This document shows positions 8,465 to 17,623 of a DNA stretch of 47,930 bases, piece by piece. The stretch comes from Cytophagales bacterium. GTDB lineage: Bacteria > Bacteroidota > Bacteroidia > Cytophagales > Thermoflexibacteraceae. The stretch spans positions 1 through 47,930 of the forward strand of contig JAAFJS010000012.1 of the NCBI GenBank assembly GCA_013298985.1. The letters are read 5' to 3'. The position numbers were made by a program, and so were the translations under genes. The first letter of the stretch is position 1. Each line of letters opens with the position of its first letter. Under the pieces are notes generated by a model, which did no database searches, had not been told where the DNA came from, and was given only the letters and a program-made list of their open reading frames with translations.

Positions 8465-9367
8465 TCAAAAGTTTATAAAACGAAGTGCCAATTTCTTAAT
8501 CCATTTTTTACCAATCATTATTTTGACAAATAGGGTCAATAAACTTATGTCCAAGCCCAGCTTGAAAATTGTTTTGAGCCAAAACTGCAATGCGCCCACT
8601 CTATTGCCATCAATATAGCTATGCACAGCACAAAATTGGTATGTATAACCCTTTAACTGTCTGATTTCCTGCGCGCTAAAAGTCAATTTTTGTTTGATAA
8701 AATCCATTGCTTTTAGCCTTCCTTTGATAGCTTTTTCGTTATTTGCCATAGACCGATTTTCGTGGTTTATAATCGTGATTCCCACACTATCAATCAGGTA
8801 TATTTTGTCATTTTTTAAGTTTGACATATTAAAAATCCAATCTTCACACATGGAAAACTCAGGCGGAAAGAATTGAAAATCTGGGTTTTGTTTCTTCACA
8901 CAAACCATTGTCCCAAACACATTGCCTTTCAAGAGTAAAGTATAGTCATAAAAATCTGCCGCCAAGGTCGCAACCTCGTTCAGAGAGATAACTCCTTGTG
9001 TATCAATTTGATATTTGGTTGCAAAAAAATTACAAGTTGGGTATTGTATGATTGCTTTTTCCAGCTCGGTCAGGTAATGCGGCAACATGAGGTCATCAGA
9101 GTCAAAAAAAACGACATATTCGCCTTGTGAAAGCGTAAAACCTGTATTTCGCGCAATAGAACGTTCCTCATTTTTCTTGCGAATGTAATGAATTTGGGTC
9201 TGAGTGGGGAAATTTACCTCTACTACATCTTCGGTGTCATCAGTGCTACCATCATCAATAATCAAAACCTCAAAGTCTGTAAAATTTTGATTTAGAATAG
9301 ATTGCAAGGTTGGCACTATCAGGTGCGCTCTGTTATAAGTAGGAACTACGATAGAAAAAAACGGCAT
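8465..9367 (-). CDS. Family 2 glycosyltransferase
   Basis: The 300-residue protein begins directly with the GT2 (GT-A fold) signature FFSIVVPTYNRAHLI, followed by LIIDDGSTDDTEDV and, near residue 90, YVVFFDSDDLMLP containing the metal-binding DSDD. The acceptor-side part (CEDWIFN near residue 168) is also present. It transfers a sugar from a nucleotide sugar at the cytoplasmic membrane face; the sugar and acceptor cannot be told from sequence. It lies 12 bp downstream of the FMN reductase gene and 78 bp upstream of the GT-C/TPR gene, so the two glycosyltransferases probably act in one surface-glycan pathway. Confidence 0.93.
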   Translation of the reverse strand: MPFFSIVVPTYNRAHLIVPTLQSILNQNFTDFEVLIIDDGSTDDTEDVVEVNFPTQTQIHYIRKKNEERSIARNTGFTLSQGEYVVFFDSDDLMLPHYLTELEKAIIQYPTCNFFATKYQIDTQGVISLNEVATLAADFYDYTLLLKGNVFGTMVCVKKQNPDFQFFPPEFSMCEDWIFNMSNLKNDKIYLIDSVGITIINHENRSMANNEKAIKGRLKAMDFIKQKLTFSAQEIRQLKGYTYQFCAVHSYIDGNRVGALQFWLKTIFKLGLDISLLTLFVKIMIGKKWIKKLALRFINF

Positions 9368-9379
9368 TATTAGTAGGGT

Positions 9380-9949
9380 TTATGCCTTAGTCAATACTTT
9401 ATCTTTTTGGTTTACAATTGCTTCCGCAAACCACATAAATTCGGTGATGAACTTATCAAAGCCTTTGGCAATAGCGTCGTTGATAAGTACGCCATTTTCG
9501 TCAAAAGCCTCATCTACATAAGGCACAAGCAGTTTGTAAGGCATAGGAAATGCGCCCAGAGAAAGCACCAATAGCTGCATCTGTGTAGAGGCATTTACGC
9601 CGCCAAACTTACCTGTAGTAGCTGTAACCACGCCAATCGGCTTTTTGGCAAACTCTTTCCAGACGTAATCTATGGCGTTTTTGAGTGCGCCAGAGTAACT
9701 TCCGTGGTATTCGGGCGAAACAAAAATCATCGCGTCTGCGGCATCTAATTTTTGAGCAAATGCCTGCAATCCTGCGGGTGGATTGGTGTGATTATTCGCC
9801 GTATCTTCTAACATGGGGAACTTATATTCTGCCAAATCAATGACTTCTGCGTATAGGTCGCGTTTTGCCATGCGCTTGGCAAGCTCTACGGTAGCCCTGT
9901 GCGATAGCCTTCCCACGCGTGTACTTCCTGATATAATAACGATATTCAT
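9380..9949 (-). CDS. NAD(P)H-dependent FMN reductase
   Basis: The 189-residue protein has a flavodoxin-like fold. The N-terminal phosphate loop is ISGSTRVGRLSHR, and the family signature SPEYHGSYSGALKNAIDYVW binds the flavin ring. The usual length of the family is 180-200 residues. Such enzymes reduce FMN, quinones or azo compounds with NADPH. It is the first gene of a likely three-gene leftward operon, with 12 bp to the glycosyltransferase. A functional link to the glycosyltransferases is not obvious. The 235 bp upstream hold no clear promoter match and no other gene. Confidence 0.9.
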   Translation of the reverse strand: MNIVIISGSTRVGRLSHRATVELAKRMAKRDLYAEVIDLAEYKFPMLEDTANNHTNPPAGLQAFAQKLDAADAMIFVSPEYHGSYSGALKNAIDYVWKEFAKKPIGVVTATTGKFGGVNASTQMQLLVLSLGAFPMPYKLLVPYVDEAFDENGVLINDAIAKGFDKFITEFMWFAEAIVNQKDKVLTKA

Positions 9950-10184
9950 GTATATTTTTTGAGTAGTATTTTTATTTCTCTATTTTATTTTTCCAACAGT
10001 TTTACTTATACAAAACAAGAAAATAGGAATAAAGTTCGGACATTTTTTGCAGAGAAGCGAGTTCCTCATTCTCACTTTGGGTAGTAAAATTTCACCACAA
10101 AGCGAGAAGTTGTTTTTATTTTAAACTGCTTTACAGTTTGTACTACTCCATTCAAAAGAGAGAATTTTCTAAAAGTTTAATGCG

Positions 10185-10826
10185 CTAATTCAAAGAAAGA
10201 TACAACAAAAAATTGACCAATTTCATATATCTATCTATCTCTCTTTCACCTACTTGTAGCTTTTCCAGCATTTGCTGGTATTGGTCTATCAGTTCAAAAA
10301 AATGAGGATTATTATTTAGTTTTGCCACAATAATCGCCTTAAAGCAGCGATGCGTTTGGTTATAAACATATTTACTTACTTTGGCAGGTTTTTCATTGAG
10401 CATAGTATCCAAGTTTTTGAGATGCGCGGCATACTCCAAAAACTCAAATCCAGACTCTTGCATAAAATCTCGGATAGCCTCATAGCAAACCTCTACATCT
10501 TCCTCGTGAGCAATCTTATAACGCAAATATTTGGTATCATTGAGCCTCCCAATGGAAGTGATGATGGTATTAGCGTGCTTGCGATACTCAAGTGGAACAT
10601 CTAAAAACTGCTGGGCAAAATCCTCTACTAAATCTACGCGCACCCCGATATTGACCTCTACCCACATCTGGTCTTCATAATTCGAAGAAGAAAGAATAAT
10701 ATTTTGAAAACCCTTTTCCGTTTGCTTACGAAACTGCTTGGATTCAGACAACCAATGAAAGGATTTTTCTACTAAATATTGATTTAAGCTATGATACAAA
10801 GAGATTTCTAAATTTTTCACTGGCAT
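10185..10826 (-). CDS. Hypothetical protein, 213 aa
   Basis: The soluble protein starts with MPVKNLEISLYHSLNQYLVE. It contains a beta-rich middle (MWVEVNIGVRVDLVEDFAQQ) and a helical C-terminal half. The layout, with a modified or Arg/Lys-rich strand followed by an EVNIGVRVD strand, is reminiscent of small DUF4304-type proteins, but I cannot assign it. No signal peptide or membrane segment is seen. It is a single leftward gene, divergent from the SusC operon across a 600-bp spacer. Confidence 0.7.
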   Translation of the reverse strand: MPVKNLEISLYHSLNQYLVEKSFHWLSESKQFRKQTEKGFQNIILSSSNYEDQMWVEVNIGVRVDLVEDFAQQFLDVPLEYRKHANTIITSIGRLNDTKYLRYKIAHEEDVEVCYEAIRDFMQESGFEFLEYAAHLKNLDTMLNEKPAKVSKYVYNQTHRCFKAIIVAKLNNNPHFFELIDQYQQMLEKLQVGEREIDRYMKLVNFLLYLSLN

Positions 10827-11425
10827 AGTTGGTATAAAATAGCATTTGGATAGTAAAACCTAAATTTCATAAGCCATCTCACAAATATTTTATAGAAACA
10901 CTTATTTGGCAACTATGTTTAAAATTTGTCTATAATTTGAAAATGTTAATTTTTATTTGATTTTACTTATCTTAACATCAAATAAATTTTTAGCCCATTT
11001 TTGCAATATTTAGCCTTTGAGGGGATAAAAATAGATTTTATTGCTGACTGATGTTAAATTTTTTACTTAACATAAAAAATTTAATCAAATATTTTGAAGT
11101 TTATGTTAAGAAATATTAACTTGCAAGCGAATTTTTTTAACAAAAATAAGAGTATGATTGTGTTTCAGTTACATTTTTATTATGATTTTGTTACTGAATT
11201 TAACTTGTGAATTTACTAAATTAACTACGCATAATTTTTACAACACATTTCGCTACTTAGGGTGTTTTTTACCCTAATCGCATTTTTTTGACCGACAATT
11301 AATTAAACTAACTTTCAAAATAATTTTTCTTTATTATCAGCTTATGGAAAGTAACTGTTTATAGTTATTACCTTTTTCATTTATTATCAAAACGTACTGA
11401 TTTTCAAACTATTAATTATTAAAAA
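10827..11425. promoter_or_regulatory. AT-rich regulatory spacer upstream of susC
   Basis: There is no gene in these 599 bases. The region contains repeated ATGTTAA/TTAACAT boxes (10943, 10972, 11051, 11067, and TATGTTAA near 11102). Two inverted repeats are built from them or overlap them: TTTATTTGAT (10952-10961) with ATCAAATAAA (10977-10986), and CTTAACATAAA (11066-11076) with TTTATGTTAAG (11100-11110). Such symmetric boxes are typical of binding sites for a dimeric regulator, or of structured leader RNA. A weak -7 box TACCTTTT lies at 11369-11376 without a good -33 partner. The role as operator is inferred. Confidence 0.45.
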
Positions 11426-14400
11426 ATGAAACAACTCTTACTAACAGGAATATTTAGCATATTCCTAATGGCTTGTTTGTTTGCCCAAGACCGTACTATT
11501 TCGGGTACGGTCACTTCGAGTGAAGACAAGGGTGGTCTGCCTGGTGTAAACGTAGTGGCAAAAGGCACTACTGCGGGGGTCATCACTGACGTGCAGGGCA
11601 AGTACAAGCTCGTTGTGCCTGCGGGTACGACCAAGTTGCTGTTCTCTTTTGTGGGGTTTATATCACAAGAGGTAGAAATTGGCAATCAGACTAATATCGA
11701 TTTAGCCTTAGCTCCTGATACGAAGCAGTTGAGTGAGGTGATTGTAACCGCACAAGGTATCGTGCGTGAGAAGCGTGCGTTAGGGTATGCGGTTGCCACT
11801 GTTGATAAAAGTGGTATCGAAGACCGTCCTTTGACTGACGTAGGTCGCGTACTCCAAGGCAAAATCGCAGGGGTAAATATCACACAAACTTCTGGTGTGT
11901 CTGGTACTGGTACAAACATCACGATTCGTGGTTATTCTACGATTACAGGCTCTGTACAGCCTCTATTTGTGGTAGATGGTGTACCTTTTAACTCTGCTAC
12001 TAATTCAAGAGGTGGCTTTACTGGTGGTGGTCAGACTGCCTCCAGCCGCTTCTTGGACATAGACCCCAATAACATTGAGAGTGTAAACGTATTGAAGGGT
12101 TTGGCGGCATCTGTATTATACGGTGACCAAGGACGTAATGGGGTAATTTTGATTACTACTAAAAACTCAAATGCAAAAAACAAACCTGCGGAAATTTCTT
12201 TGACACAATCCATATTTGGTAATAACGCCATTCTTCCTGAGTATCAGAACACCTACGCAGGTGGTTTCCAACAGGCACCAGGGTTTTTCTTTAGTAACTG
12301 GGGTCCTCGATTTGGAGATGAGCTGGGTCCAGACAGGTTATTTAATCCGACCAATAGTGCGCCTGCATTTAGACACCCGTATGCTTCTTTGCAAAATCCA
12401 GAATTGTTGAATGCTTTTACTGATTACGTAACAAATAATCCGTATGAGTTGAAAGCATACAATAACAACGTAAAAGATTTCTTCCGCACAGGCATAGTAA
12501 GTAATACTACACTTAATATGTCAGGGGGAAATTCTTCTGCAAGTTACAATATATCCGTAGGCTACAATCGTGAGCAAGGTTATATTCCAAATAATGATTT
12601 GAAAAGATTGACCTTGGGTTTGGGTGCAAGGGCGCAGGTCATCAAAGGGGTAACTGTAACGACTTCTTTTAACTATACTAATACGGACTTGCAGACTCCT
12701 CCATTGAGTGCTGGTCAAGGAAATAATGCCAATGACTTCCCTTCTGTATTGGCAAACGTGATGTACACACCAAGAAGTGTGGATTTGACTAATTTCCCGT
12801 TTGAAAGCCCAGTAGATGGACGAAGCGTCTATTTTAGGAGTGGTAATGATATTCCTAATCCACGTTGGATTTTGAAAAATTACAAAACGCCAAGTTATGT
12901 AAATCGCTTTTTTACCTCTAATTCTGTGATTGTGGATTTGGCGGAAAATGCTTCTCTTACGTATAGAGTAGGCTTGGATACTTATAACGAAAAGCAAGAG
13001 TTCCAGCTAAACAAAGGTGGTATTGCTTTCGTTAATGGTGCTTACTTCACACGCGATATTACCAATACTATCTGGAATCATGATGTCATCTTTTCTTACT
13101 CCAAACAAATCAATGAAGGTTTTACCTTGGCGGCTAAGTTAGGGGGAAATATGCGAAATGACAGGTATGATGAGCAAGGCATATCAAGTGAGCAGCAACT
13201 AACTTTTGGCTTGATGAGGCACAATAACTTCATTGCTACTGCTGCAAATAGCTTTACGGAAGAACAAACAAGAATGGGGGTTTATGGTGAAGTTACAGCA
13301 GATTACAAAAACTATTTGTTTGCTAATATTGCCGCAAGAAATGACTGGACATCTACTGTAGAGTTAGAGAATCGTCGTATTCTCTACCCTTCTGCCAGTG
13401 TGTCATTCATTCCTACCACAGCCTTTGAAGGAATGCAATCTAACTTTTTGAATTATCTCAAAATCAGGGCTGGTATAGGTACTTCTGCTGGTTTCCCTTC
13501 TCCATACAACACAAGAAATATCTTAACCCAAAATCCAAGAGCATTTTTAGATGGTGGAGGCAGTGTAACTCAAACACATACCGTAGCGAATACATTAGGT
13601 AATCCAAACTTAAAGCCTGAGTTAGTAAGAGAATACGAATTTGGGGTAGAGGGCAAAATTCTCAATAATAAAATTGGCTTTGACTTCACACTTTATCAAA
13701 GAGAAACTACCAATCTGATTACAGCAAGTCCACTTGACCCTTCTACTGGTTATTCAAATACTTTTATCAACATTGGTAAATTGCGTAACTCAGGTATAGA
13801 ATTGGCAATTACAGCCACTCCTTTCAGAAGTGAAAATTTCTCTTGGGAAACAGTGCTGAACTACAGCCGCAACGTGCCTCTGGTGGTAGAACTGGCTGAT
13901 AACCTCAAAGAAGTTCAGGTAGCAAGCCCTAACTCTGGTGGACCAGTATCAGCAGGCTTTGGTAATGCGTTGGGTAACTATGCGATTGCTGGCAGACCTT
14001 TTAACGTCATCAAAGGTTCTTTCTTTCAGCGCAATGCAGAAGGTAAATTCATTGTAGATGGTATAGGGAACTTGGTGCAGGCACCAGGCATTACCGAATT
14101 GGGCAATCCTAATCCTGCCTTCAATAGCTCTTGGATTAATACTTTTACCTATAAGGACTTTAGCTTAAATATTATGGCAGAATATCGTCATGGAGGCGTG
14201 CTATATTCCAGTACAGCAGGTGCTTTGTTAGGTCGTGGAAACACCAAAGATACCGACGCAGGTCTTGATAGAAATAACTCATTCATTTTCCCTGGCGTGA
14301 GGCAAGATGGCACTCCTAATGATATCCAAGTTTCAGCGGCTTCCGCATTTTTTAGTAACTATTACTTTTTTGCAGACCAAGGTCGTATTTTTGATGGTTC

Positions 14401-14650
14401 TACTATTCGTATCAGAGAGATTTCCTTGTCTTATAGCTTCCCAAAGAGTTTGGTAGCAAAAACGCCATTCAAAAGAATTTCTCTCTCTTTGCAAGGAAAT
14501 AACATCTGGTACAGAGCCTTAAACATTCCTAAGTATTTGAGATTGGATACAGACAACTTGGGTCTTGGGGTAGGTAATGGTCTTGGCTTTGAATTCTTGA
14601 CAGGTCCTGCCTCTCGTAGATGGGGTGGCACTTTGAAATTCACTTTCTAA
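11426..14650 (+). CDS. SusC/RagA-like TonB-dependent outer-membrane transporter
   Basis: The 1074-residue protein has a signal peptide (about residues 1-20, MKQLLLTGIFSIFLMACLFA). Next comes a carboxypeptidase-regulatory-like domain (about 24-100: ISGTVTSSEDKGGLPGVNVV). The TonB plug follows (about 105-230), with the family motifs LQGKIAGVNI, GYSTITGSVQPLFVVDG and VLKGLAASVLYGDQGRNGV. The rest is a long beta-barrel ending in WGGTLKFTF, with a terminal Phe as in outer-membrane proteins. Together with the SusD partner it imports large oligomers (glycans or peptides) using TonB energy. The substrate is not predictable; no glycosidase or peptidase gene adjoins. Confidence 0.97.
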   Translation: MKQLLLTGIFSIFLMACLFAQDRTISGTVTSSEDKGGLPGVNVVAKGTTAGVITDVQGKYKLVVPAGTTKLLFSFVGFISQEVEIGNQTNIDLALAPDTKQLSEVIVTAQGIVREKRALGYAVATVDKSGIEDRPLTDVGRVLQGKIAGVNITQTSGVSGTGTNITIRGYSTITGSVQPLFVVDGVPFNSATNSRGGFTGGGQTASSRFLDIDPNNIESVNVLKGLAASVLYGDQGRNGVILITTKNSNAKNKPAEISLTQSIFGNNAILPEYQNTYAGGFQQAPGFFFSNWGPRFGDELGPDRLFNPTNSAPAFRHPYASLQNPELLNAFTDYVTNNPYELKAYNNNVKDFFRTGIVSNTTLNMSGGNSSASYNISVGYNREQGYIPNNDLKRLTLGLGARAQVIKGVTVTTSFNYTNTDLQTPPLSAGQGNNANDFPSVLANVMYTPRSVDLTNFPFESPVDGRSVYFRSGNDIPNPRWILKNYKTPSYVNRFFTSNSVIVDLAENASLTYRVGLDTYNEKQEFQLNKGGIAFVNGAYFTRDITNTIWNHDVIFSYSKQINEGFTLAAKLGGNMRNDRYDEQGISSEQQLTFGLMRHNNFIATAANSFTEEQTRMGVYGEVTADYKNYLFANIAARNDWTSTVELENRRILYPSASVSFIPTTAFEGMQSNFLNYLKIRAGIGTSAGFPSPYNTRNILTQNPRAFLDGGGSVTQTHTVANTLGNPNLKPELVREYEFGVEGKILNNKIGFDFTLYQRETTNLITASPLDPSTGYSNTFINIGKLRNSGIELAITATPFRSENFSWETVLNYSRNVPLVVELADNLKEVQVASPNSGGPVSAGFGNALGNYAIAGRPFNVIKGSFFQRNAEGKFIVDGIGNLVQAPGITELGNPNPAFNSSWINTFTYKDFSLNIMAEYRHGGVLYSSTAGALLGRGNTKDTDAGLDRNNSFIFPGVRQDGTPNDIQVSAASAFFSNYYFFADQGRIFDGSTIRIREISLSYSFPKSLVAKTPFKRISLSLQGNNIWYRALNIPKYLRLDTDNLGLGVGNGLGFEFLTGPASRRWGGTLKFTF

Positions 14651-14733
14651 TTTCATTCAAAATTTAGTACAAAGTATTTGTAACAAAACAACTTTGTAAT
14701 AATTGATGGTCAAACTTTAACAATAATTTTCTT

Positions 14734-16383
14734 ATGATGAAATATATAAAAATATTTTCTTTGGTCATTGGCATTTTGCTAATGAACTCATGCAAGCTGG
14801 ACTTATTAGACAGCCCTAACGTAGTTACGCCAAATAATACAGACCCTAATTTTTTGCTCAATGCCATAGAATTAAATTTTTCTGGCTTTTTTAATCAGGC
14901 AAGTGACCCAGGTATGCGCTTAACTCGTATGCTCAATCAGGGTTCGGCAGGTTATGTGCCAGCTTATGGTTCTCCTGCTGGAAATGGACTTTGGAATAAT
15001 GCTTATTTCAATATCTTGATAGACATCAAGACTTTGTTGCCCATTGTAGAAAGAAATGAGCAGTTTGTTCATGCAGGGATTGCTCGCGTTATTCGGGCGT
15101 ATGTACTGGCTACCATGGTAGATTATTTTAATGAAATTCCTTTTTCTGAAGCATTAGATGCCAACAACTTTAACCCCAAAGTAGATGACGGTGCAGCCGT
15201 TTACACAGCAGCTATAGCAGACTTAGACAAGGCAGTTGAAAACTTTAATGCCACTTCCAGGGCGAATCCTACAAATGATTATTTCTATCGTTCTAACAAG
15301 GACAACTGGATTAGAGCTGCAAATACCATCAAGTTGAAATTGGTGTTGGCTCGCCGTATGGTGGATACTAACGCGGCGGCAACCATCAATAGCTTGATAG
15401 CGACAAATAGATTGATAAGCAATGGCGCACAGAACTTTACCTTTAAGTTTGGTGCTAACTTGTCAAATCCAGACAGTCGCCACCCTCGCTATGCAGGTCA
15501 GTATTCTCCTACTGGTGGTGGGGACTACCAGTCAAATTTCTATATGTGGTCTTTGCAAGATTCTAAGGGATTCCCTGACCCACGTATTCGCTACTACACT
15601 TACCGCCAAGTGCTTAGAAATACCTCAGATGTGAATGAATTGCGTTGTATCACCAACCAAGCACCAGCACATTATCCTGCGAATATGCCTTTCTGCTTTG
15701 GTTCTATAGCCTCTTTGGGCTATTGGGGCAGAGACCACCTAAGCAACGAAGGTATCCCACCAGATGGCTTGCGTCGCACTGCTTGGGGAGTATATCCTGC
15801 GGGTGGTCGTTATGACAACAATTTGGGGCAGGCAGTAGCACAAATAGCAGGCGCACAAGGAGCTGGTATCCACCCTATTATGATGTCTTCTTTTGTAGAT
15901 TTTATGTTAGCAGAGTCTGCTTTGGTGTTAAAAACTACAGGTAACCCAAGAGCCTACTTAGAGGCGGCTATTCGCAAATCTATGGCAGATGTAAGAAGTT
16001 TTTCATTAAGTACCATAGAAAGCGGAACAATCACAACTTTCGAAACAGCACAGAACATCAACTGGGACAATGAGGTAAATAGATACGTTACCAGAGTCTT
16101 AGATATTTATGATGCAGCAGCCACTGATGATGCAAAGCTGGACGTGATAGGGCGAGAATACTGGTTGGCACTCCATGGCAACGGTGTAGAGGCATATAAT
16201 CTATATCGCCGCACTGGGAAGCCTGCCAATATGCAACCTGCTTTAGACTTAAATCCAGGCTCATTTGTTCGTTCTCTATTGTATCCTGATGTTTTTGCTA
16301 CTCGTAATTCTAATGCAAAGCAAAAAACGAGCATAGACCAACCTGTATTTTGGGATAAAAACCCTGCAGGGCTGACAAAATAA
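14734..16383 (+). CDS. SusD/RagB-like nutrient-binding outer-membrane lipoprotein
   Basis: This is a 549-residue lipoprotein. The signal ends in lipobox LMNSC with Cys20 as the acylated residue. Helical TPR-like SusD features are seen, for example ARVIRAYVLATMVDYFNEIP near residue 130, a hallmark of the SusD-like N-terminal domain. The C-terminus contains the usual late helices (EYWLALHGNGVEAYNLYRRT). It forms the lid over the SusC barrel at the cell surface and binds the substrate. It starts 83 bp after susC; ATG 14734 is preferred over the second ATG three bases on only by convention. It is probably co-transcribed with susC and the lipoprotein gene after it. Confidence 0.95.
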   Translation: MMKYIKIFSLVIGILLMNSCKLDLLDSPNVVTPNNTDPNFLLNAIELNFSGFFNQASDPGMRLTRMLNQGSAGYVPAYGSPAGNGLWNNAYFNILIDIKTLLPIVERNEQFVHAGIARVIRAYVLATMVDYFNEIPFSEALDANNFNPKVDDGAAVYTAAIADLDKAVENFNATSRANPTNDYFYRSNKDNWIRAANTIKLKLVLARRMVDTNAAATINSLIATNRLISNGAQNFTFKFGANLSNPDSRHPRYAGQYSPTGGGDYQSNFYMWSLQDSKGFPDPRIRYYTYRQVLRNTSDVNELRCITNQAPAHYPANMPFCFGSIASLGYWGRDHLSNEGIPPDGLRRTAWGVYPAGGRYDNNLGQAVAQIAGAQGAGIHPIMMSSFVDFMLAESALVLKTTGNPRAYLEAAIRKSMADVRSFSLSTIESGTITTFETAQNINWDNEVNRYVTRVLDIYDAAATDDAKLDVIGREYWLALHGNGVEAYNLYRRTGKPANMQPALDLNPGSFVRSLLYPDVFATRNSNAKQKTSIDQPVFWDKNPAGLTK

Positions 16384-16399
16384 TTTTTCATTTATTTCT

Positions 16400-16466
16400 T
16401 GTTCTTCATTTATTTAAAATTTCAATGTGTAAAAATAGCAAGAAAGACAATAATAAATGAAGAACA
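16400..16466 (+). other. Long hairpin between susD and the lipoprotein gene
   Basis: A perfect 15-bp inverted repeat pairs 16400-16414 with 16452-16466 around a 37-nt loop. An alternative inner pairing, TTTCTTG (16395-16401) with CAAGAAA (16440-16446), competes with it. It lies in the 138-nt gap of the operon and has no T-run. It may protect the upstream susCD message or tune expression of the third gene; this is inference. Confidence 0.6.
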
Positions 16467-16521
16467 GAAATACTATTACGGGTAATAATCATTAATTCTT
16501 CACTTTAAATTGATTTTAATT

Positions 16522-17094
16522 ATGAAATACATAAAAATACTTTTTTTAGCGTTGTCTATTAGTCTTCTTACAGGTGCTTGTAAGACAGAGATGATAGAGC
16601 AATTAGATATTTTTAACCTCGAAACAGGGGCTTATATGCGTCATTTGACTCCTTGGCCTTTTGGAACACTTACCTTTTCCAAAGCGGCTTTATCCTCCGC
16701 ACAAACTGAGTTTGCATTGGAGGCAGTAGATGCTCAGAAAGGAAGTTTATTTACCTCTTATGATTTGACAGCAAGGTTTTTAGATAGAACCCCTGCCAAT
16801 GGAGATAAGTCCGTAACTACTTACAGAGCATTTACAAGCATACCAGCGTCTTCTTTTTCGCCTGACCCTCTTACGCAGTACCCAAGAGGCAAAATGACCA
16901 TCACAGCCACTGAGTTGATGAGAGTATTAGGTTTAACAGCCGCAGATGTGTCTGCTACAGACCAGTTCGAGATGCAAGCAGTGATGAAACTTTCTACTGG
17001 CAAGTCTTTTACTTTGAGTAACTCTGACCAAAATATTTTGGGGGGCTTGTACTATCGTTCTCCTTTCTTTTATCGCTTTACTGTTGGTCAGTAA
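16522..17094 (+). CDS. Small lipoprotein of the Sus-like operon
   Basis: This 190-residue protein starts at ATG 16522 (MKYIKILFLALSISLLTGAC); the signal ends in the lipobox TGAC with Cys20. The N-terminal signal resembles that of the SusD gene upstream. The mature part is beta-rich with no motif I recognise. By position it is equivalent to the third, variable surface lipoprotein (SusE/F-like or DUF-type) found after many SusCD pairs, where it helps binding at the surface. Sequence similarity to SusE is not evident. A strong terminator follows 30 bp after its stop. Confidence 0.8.
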   Translation: MKYIKILFLALSISLLTGACKTEMIEQLDIFNLETGAYMRHLTPWPFGTLTFSKAALSSAQTEFALEAVDAQKGSLFTSYDLTARFLDRTPANGDKSVTTYRAFTSIPASSFSPDPLTQYPRGKMTITATELMRVLGLTAADVSATDQFEMQAVMKLSTGKSFTLSNSDQNILGGLYYRSPFFYRFTVGQ

Positions 17095-17123
17095 CAGGCT
17101 TTAAAGGATAATTTTTTTAATGT

Positions 17124-17160
17124 AAAAGATGACATTTGATAAAAATGTCATCTTTTTTTA
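17124..17160 (+). terminator. Rho-independent terminator of the SusCD operon
   Basis: A perfect 14-bp stem (17124-17137 with 17143-17156) closes a five-base loop and runs into a T-run. It sits 30 bases after the lipoprotein stop. It cleanly separates the uptake operon from the retron. Confidence 0.9.
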
Positions 17161-17239
17161 TGCCCCAAAATCCATCTCATTTATGAAAAAATATAATCAA
17201 ATCTTATTTTTTTAATTTTATAAAATATCTTAATAATTA

Positions 17240-17271
17240 TTTGTATTTATTATTTATTATTTTTATCTTTG
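17240..17271 (+). promoter_or_regulatory. Promoter of the retron RNA
   Basis: TTTG (17240-17243), 20 bases, then TATCTTTG (17264-17271) is a full match to the Bacteroidota promoter. The expected start, about seven bases downstream, falls on 17278, exactly where the a1 arm of the retron RNA begins. This coincidence supports both calls. Confidence 0.8.
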
Positions 17272-17277
17272 CTTAAT

Positions 17278-17493
17278 GATTTAAAATACCTTGCTTCCTG
17301 CAAAGGAGGAATGATGTTTCGTCATTCATGTGATTAGCTTTTACATACTTCACTACACACTATCTTTATGATGAAGAACTCACTACCTATGCACATTTAC
17401 AGTTTAAACGCCTTGCGTTTAAATATGCATAGGTAGTGGTTCTTCTGGAGTTGATAGGTATAGTCCTTAGAAAATACGAAGTTGTTTTAAATC
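17278..17493 (+). ncRNA. Retron msr-msd RNA
   Basis: This is the template RNA of a retron. Arm a1 (17278-17292) pairs with a2 (17479-17493) over 15 positions with one mismatch and one G-U pair. G17293, just after a1, is the candidate branching guanosine. The msr shows two stem-loops: CUUCCU/AGGAGG with a GCAA loop (17294-17309) and AAUGAUG/CGUCAUU with a UUU loop (17310-17326). The msd is a long hairpin: 7 bp, one bulged T (17380), 13 bp, an internal loop, and a 9-bp tip stem (403-411 with 415-423 of 17 kb) closed by CTT. A 5-bp base stem (17360-17364 with 17453-17457) may extend it. The reverse transcriptase gene follows. Folding was done by eye. Confidence 0.92.
17373..17445 (+). ncRNA. msd hairpin core
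   Basis: This part of the retron RNA is expected to be copied into multicopy single-stranded DNA. Positions 17373-17379 pair with 17439-17445 and 17381-17393 with 17426-17438, with T17380 bulged. Beyond a loop of 9 and 2 bases, a second stem 17403-17411/17415-17423 forms the tip. In known retrons the msd stem is what the partner effector or the RT complex senses. Confidence 0.85.
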
Positions 17494-17497
17494 TACC

Positions 17498-17530
17498 GCC
17501 CTATAAATCAGTCATTTATAGGGCTTTTTT
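17498..17530 (+). terminator. Terminator after the retron RNA
   Basis: An 11-bp stem (17498-17508 with 17514-17524) with a five-base loop is followed by six Ts. It lies five bases after a2. It should end most ncRNA transcripts and let only a fraction read into the reverse transcriptase, a common way of keeping RNA in excess. Confidence 0.88.
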
Positions 17531-17623
17531 AATCTTAAAAAACTACAAACCCAATCCTATAAAAACGCATCACAATTTTTATACTTTGGAAGGAAATAAA
17601 CAATAAAACACAAAAAACTTCTC

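Noticed and set aside
17579-17588. A separate promoter just before the RT gene (ATACTTTGG)
   Set aside because: The TA is one base out of register with TTTG and no -33 box lies at the right distance; read-through from the ncRNA promoter is more plausible.
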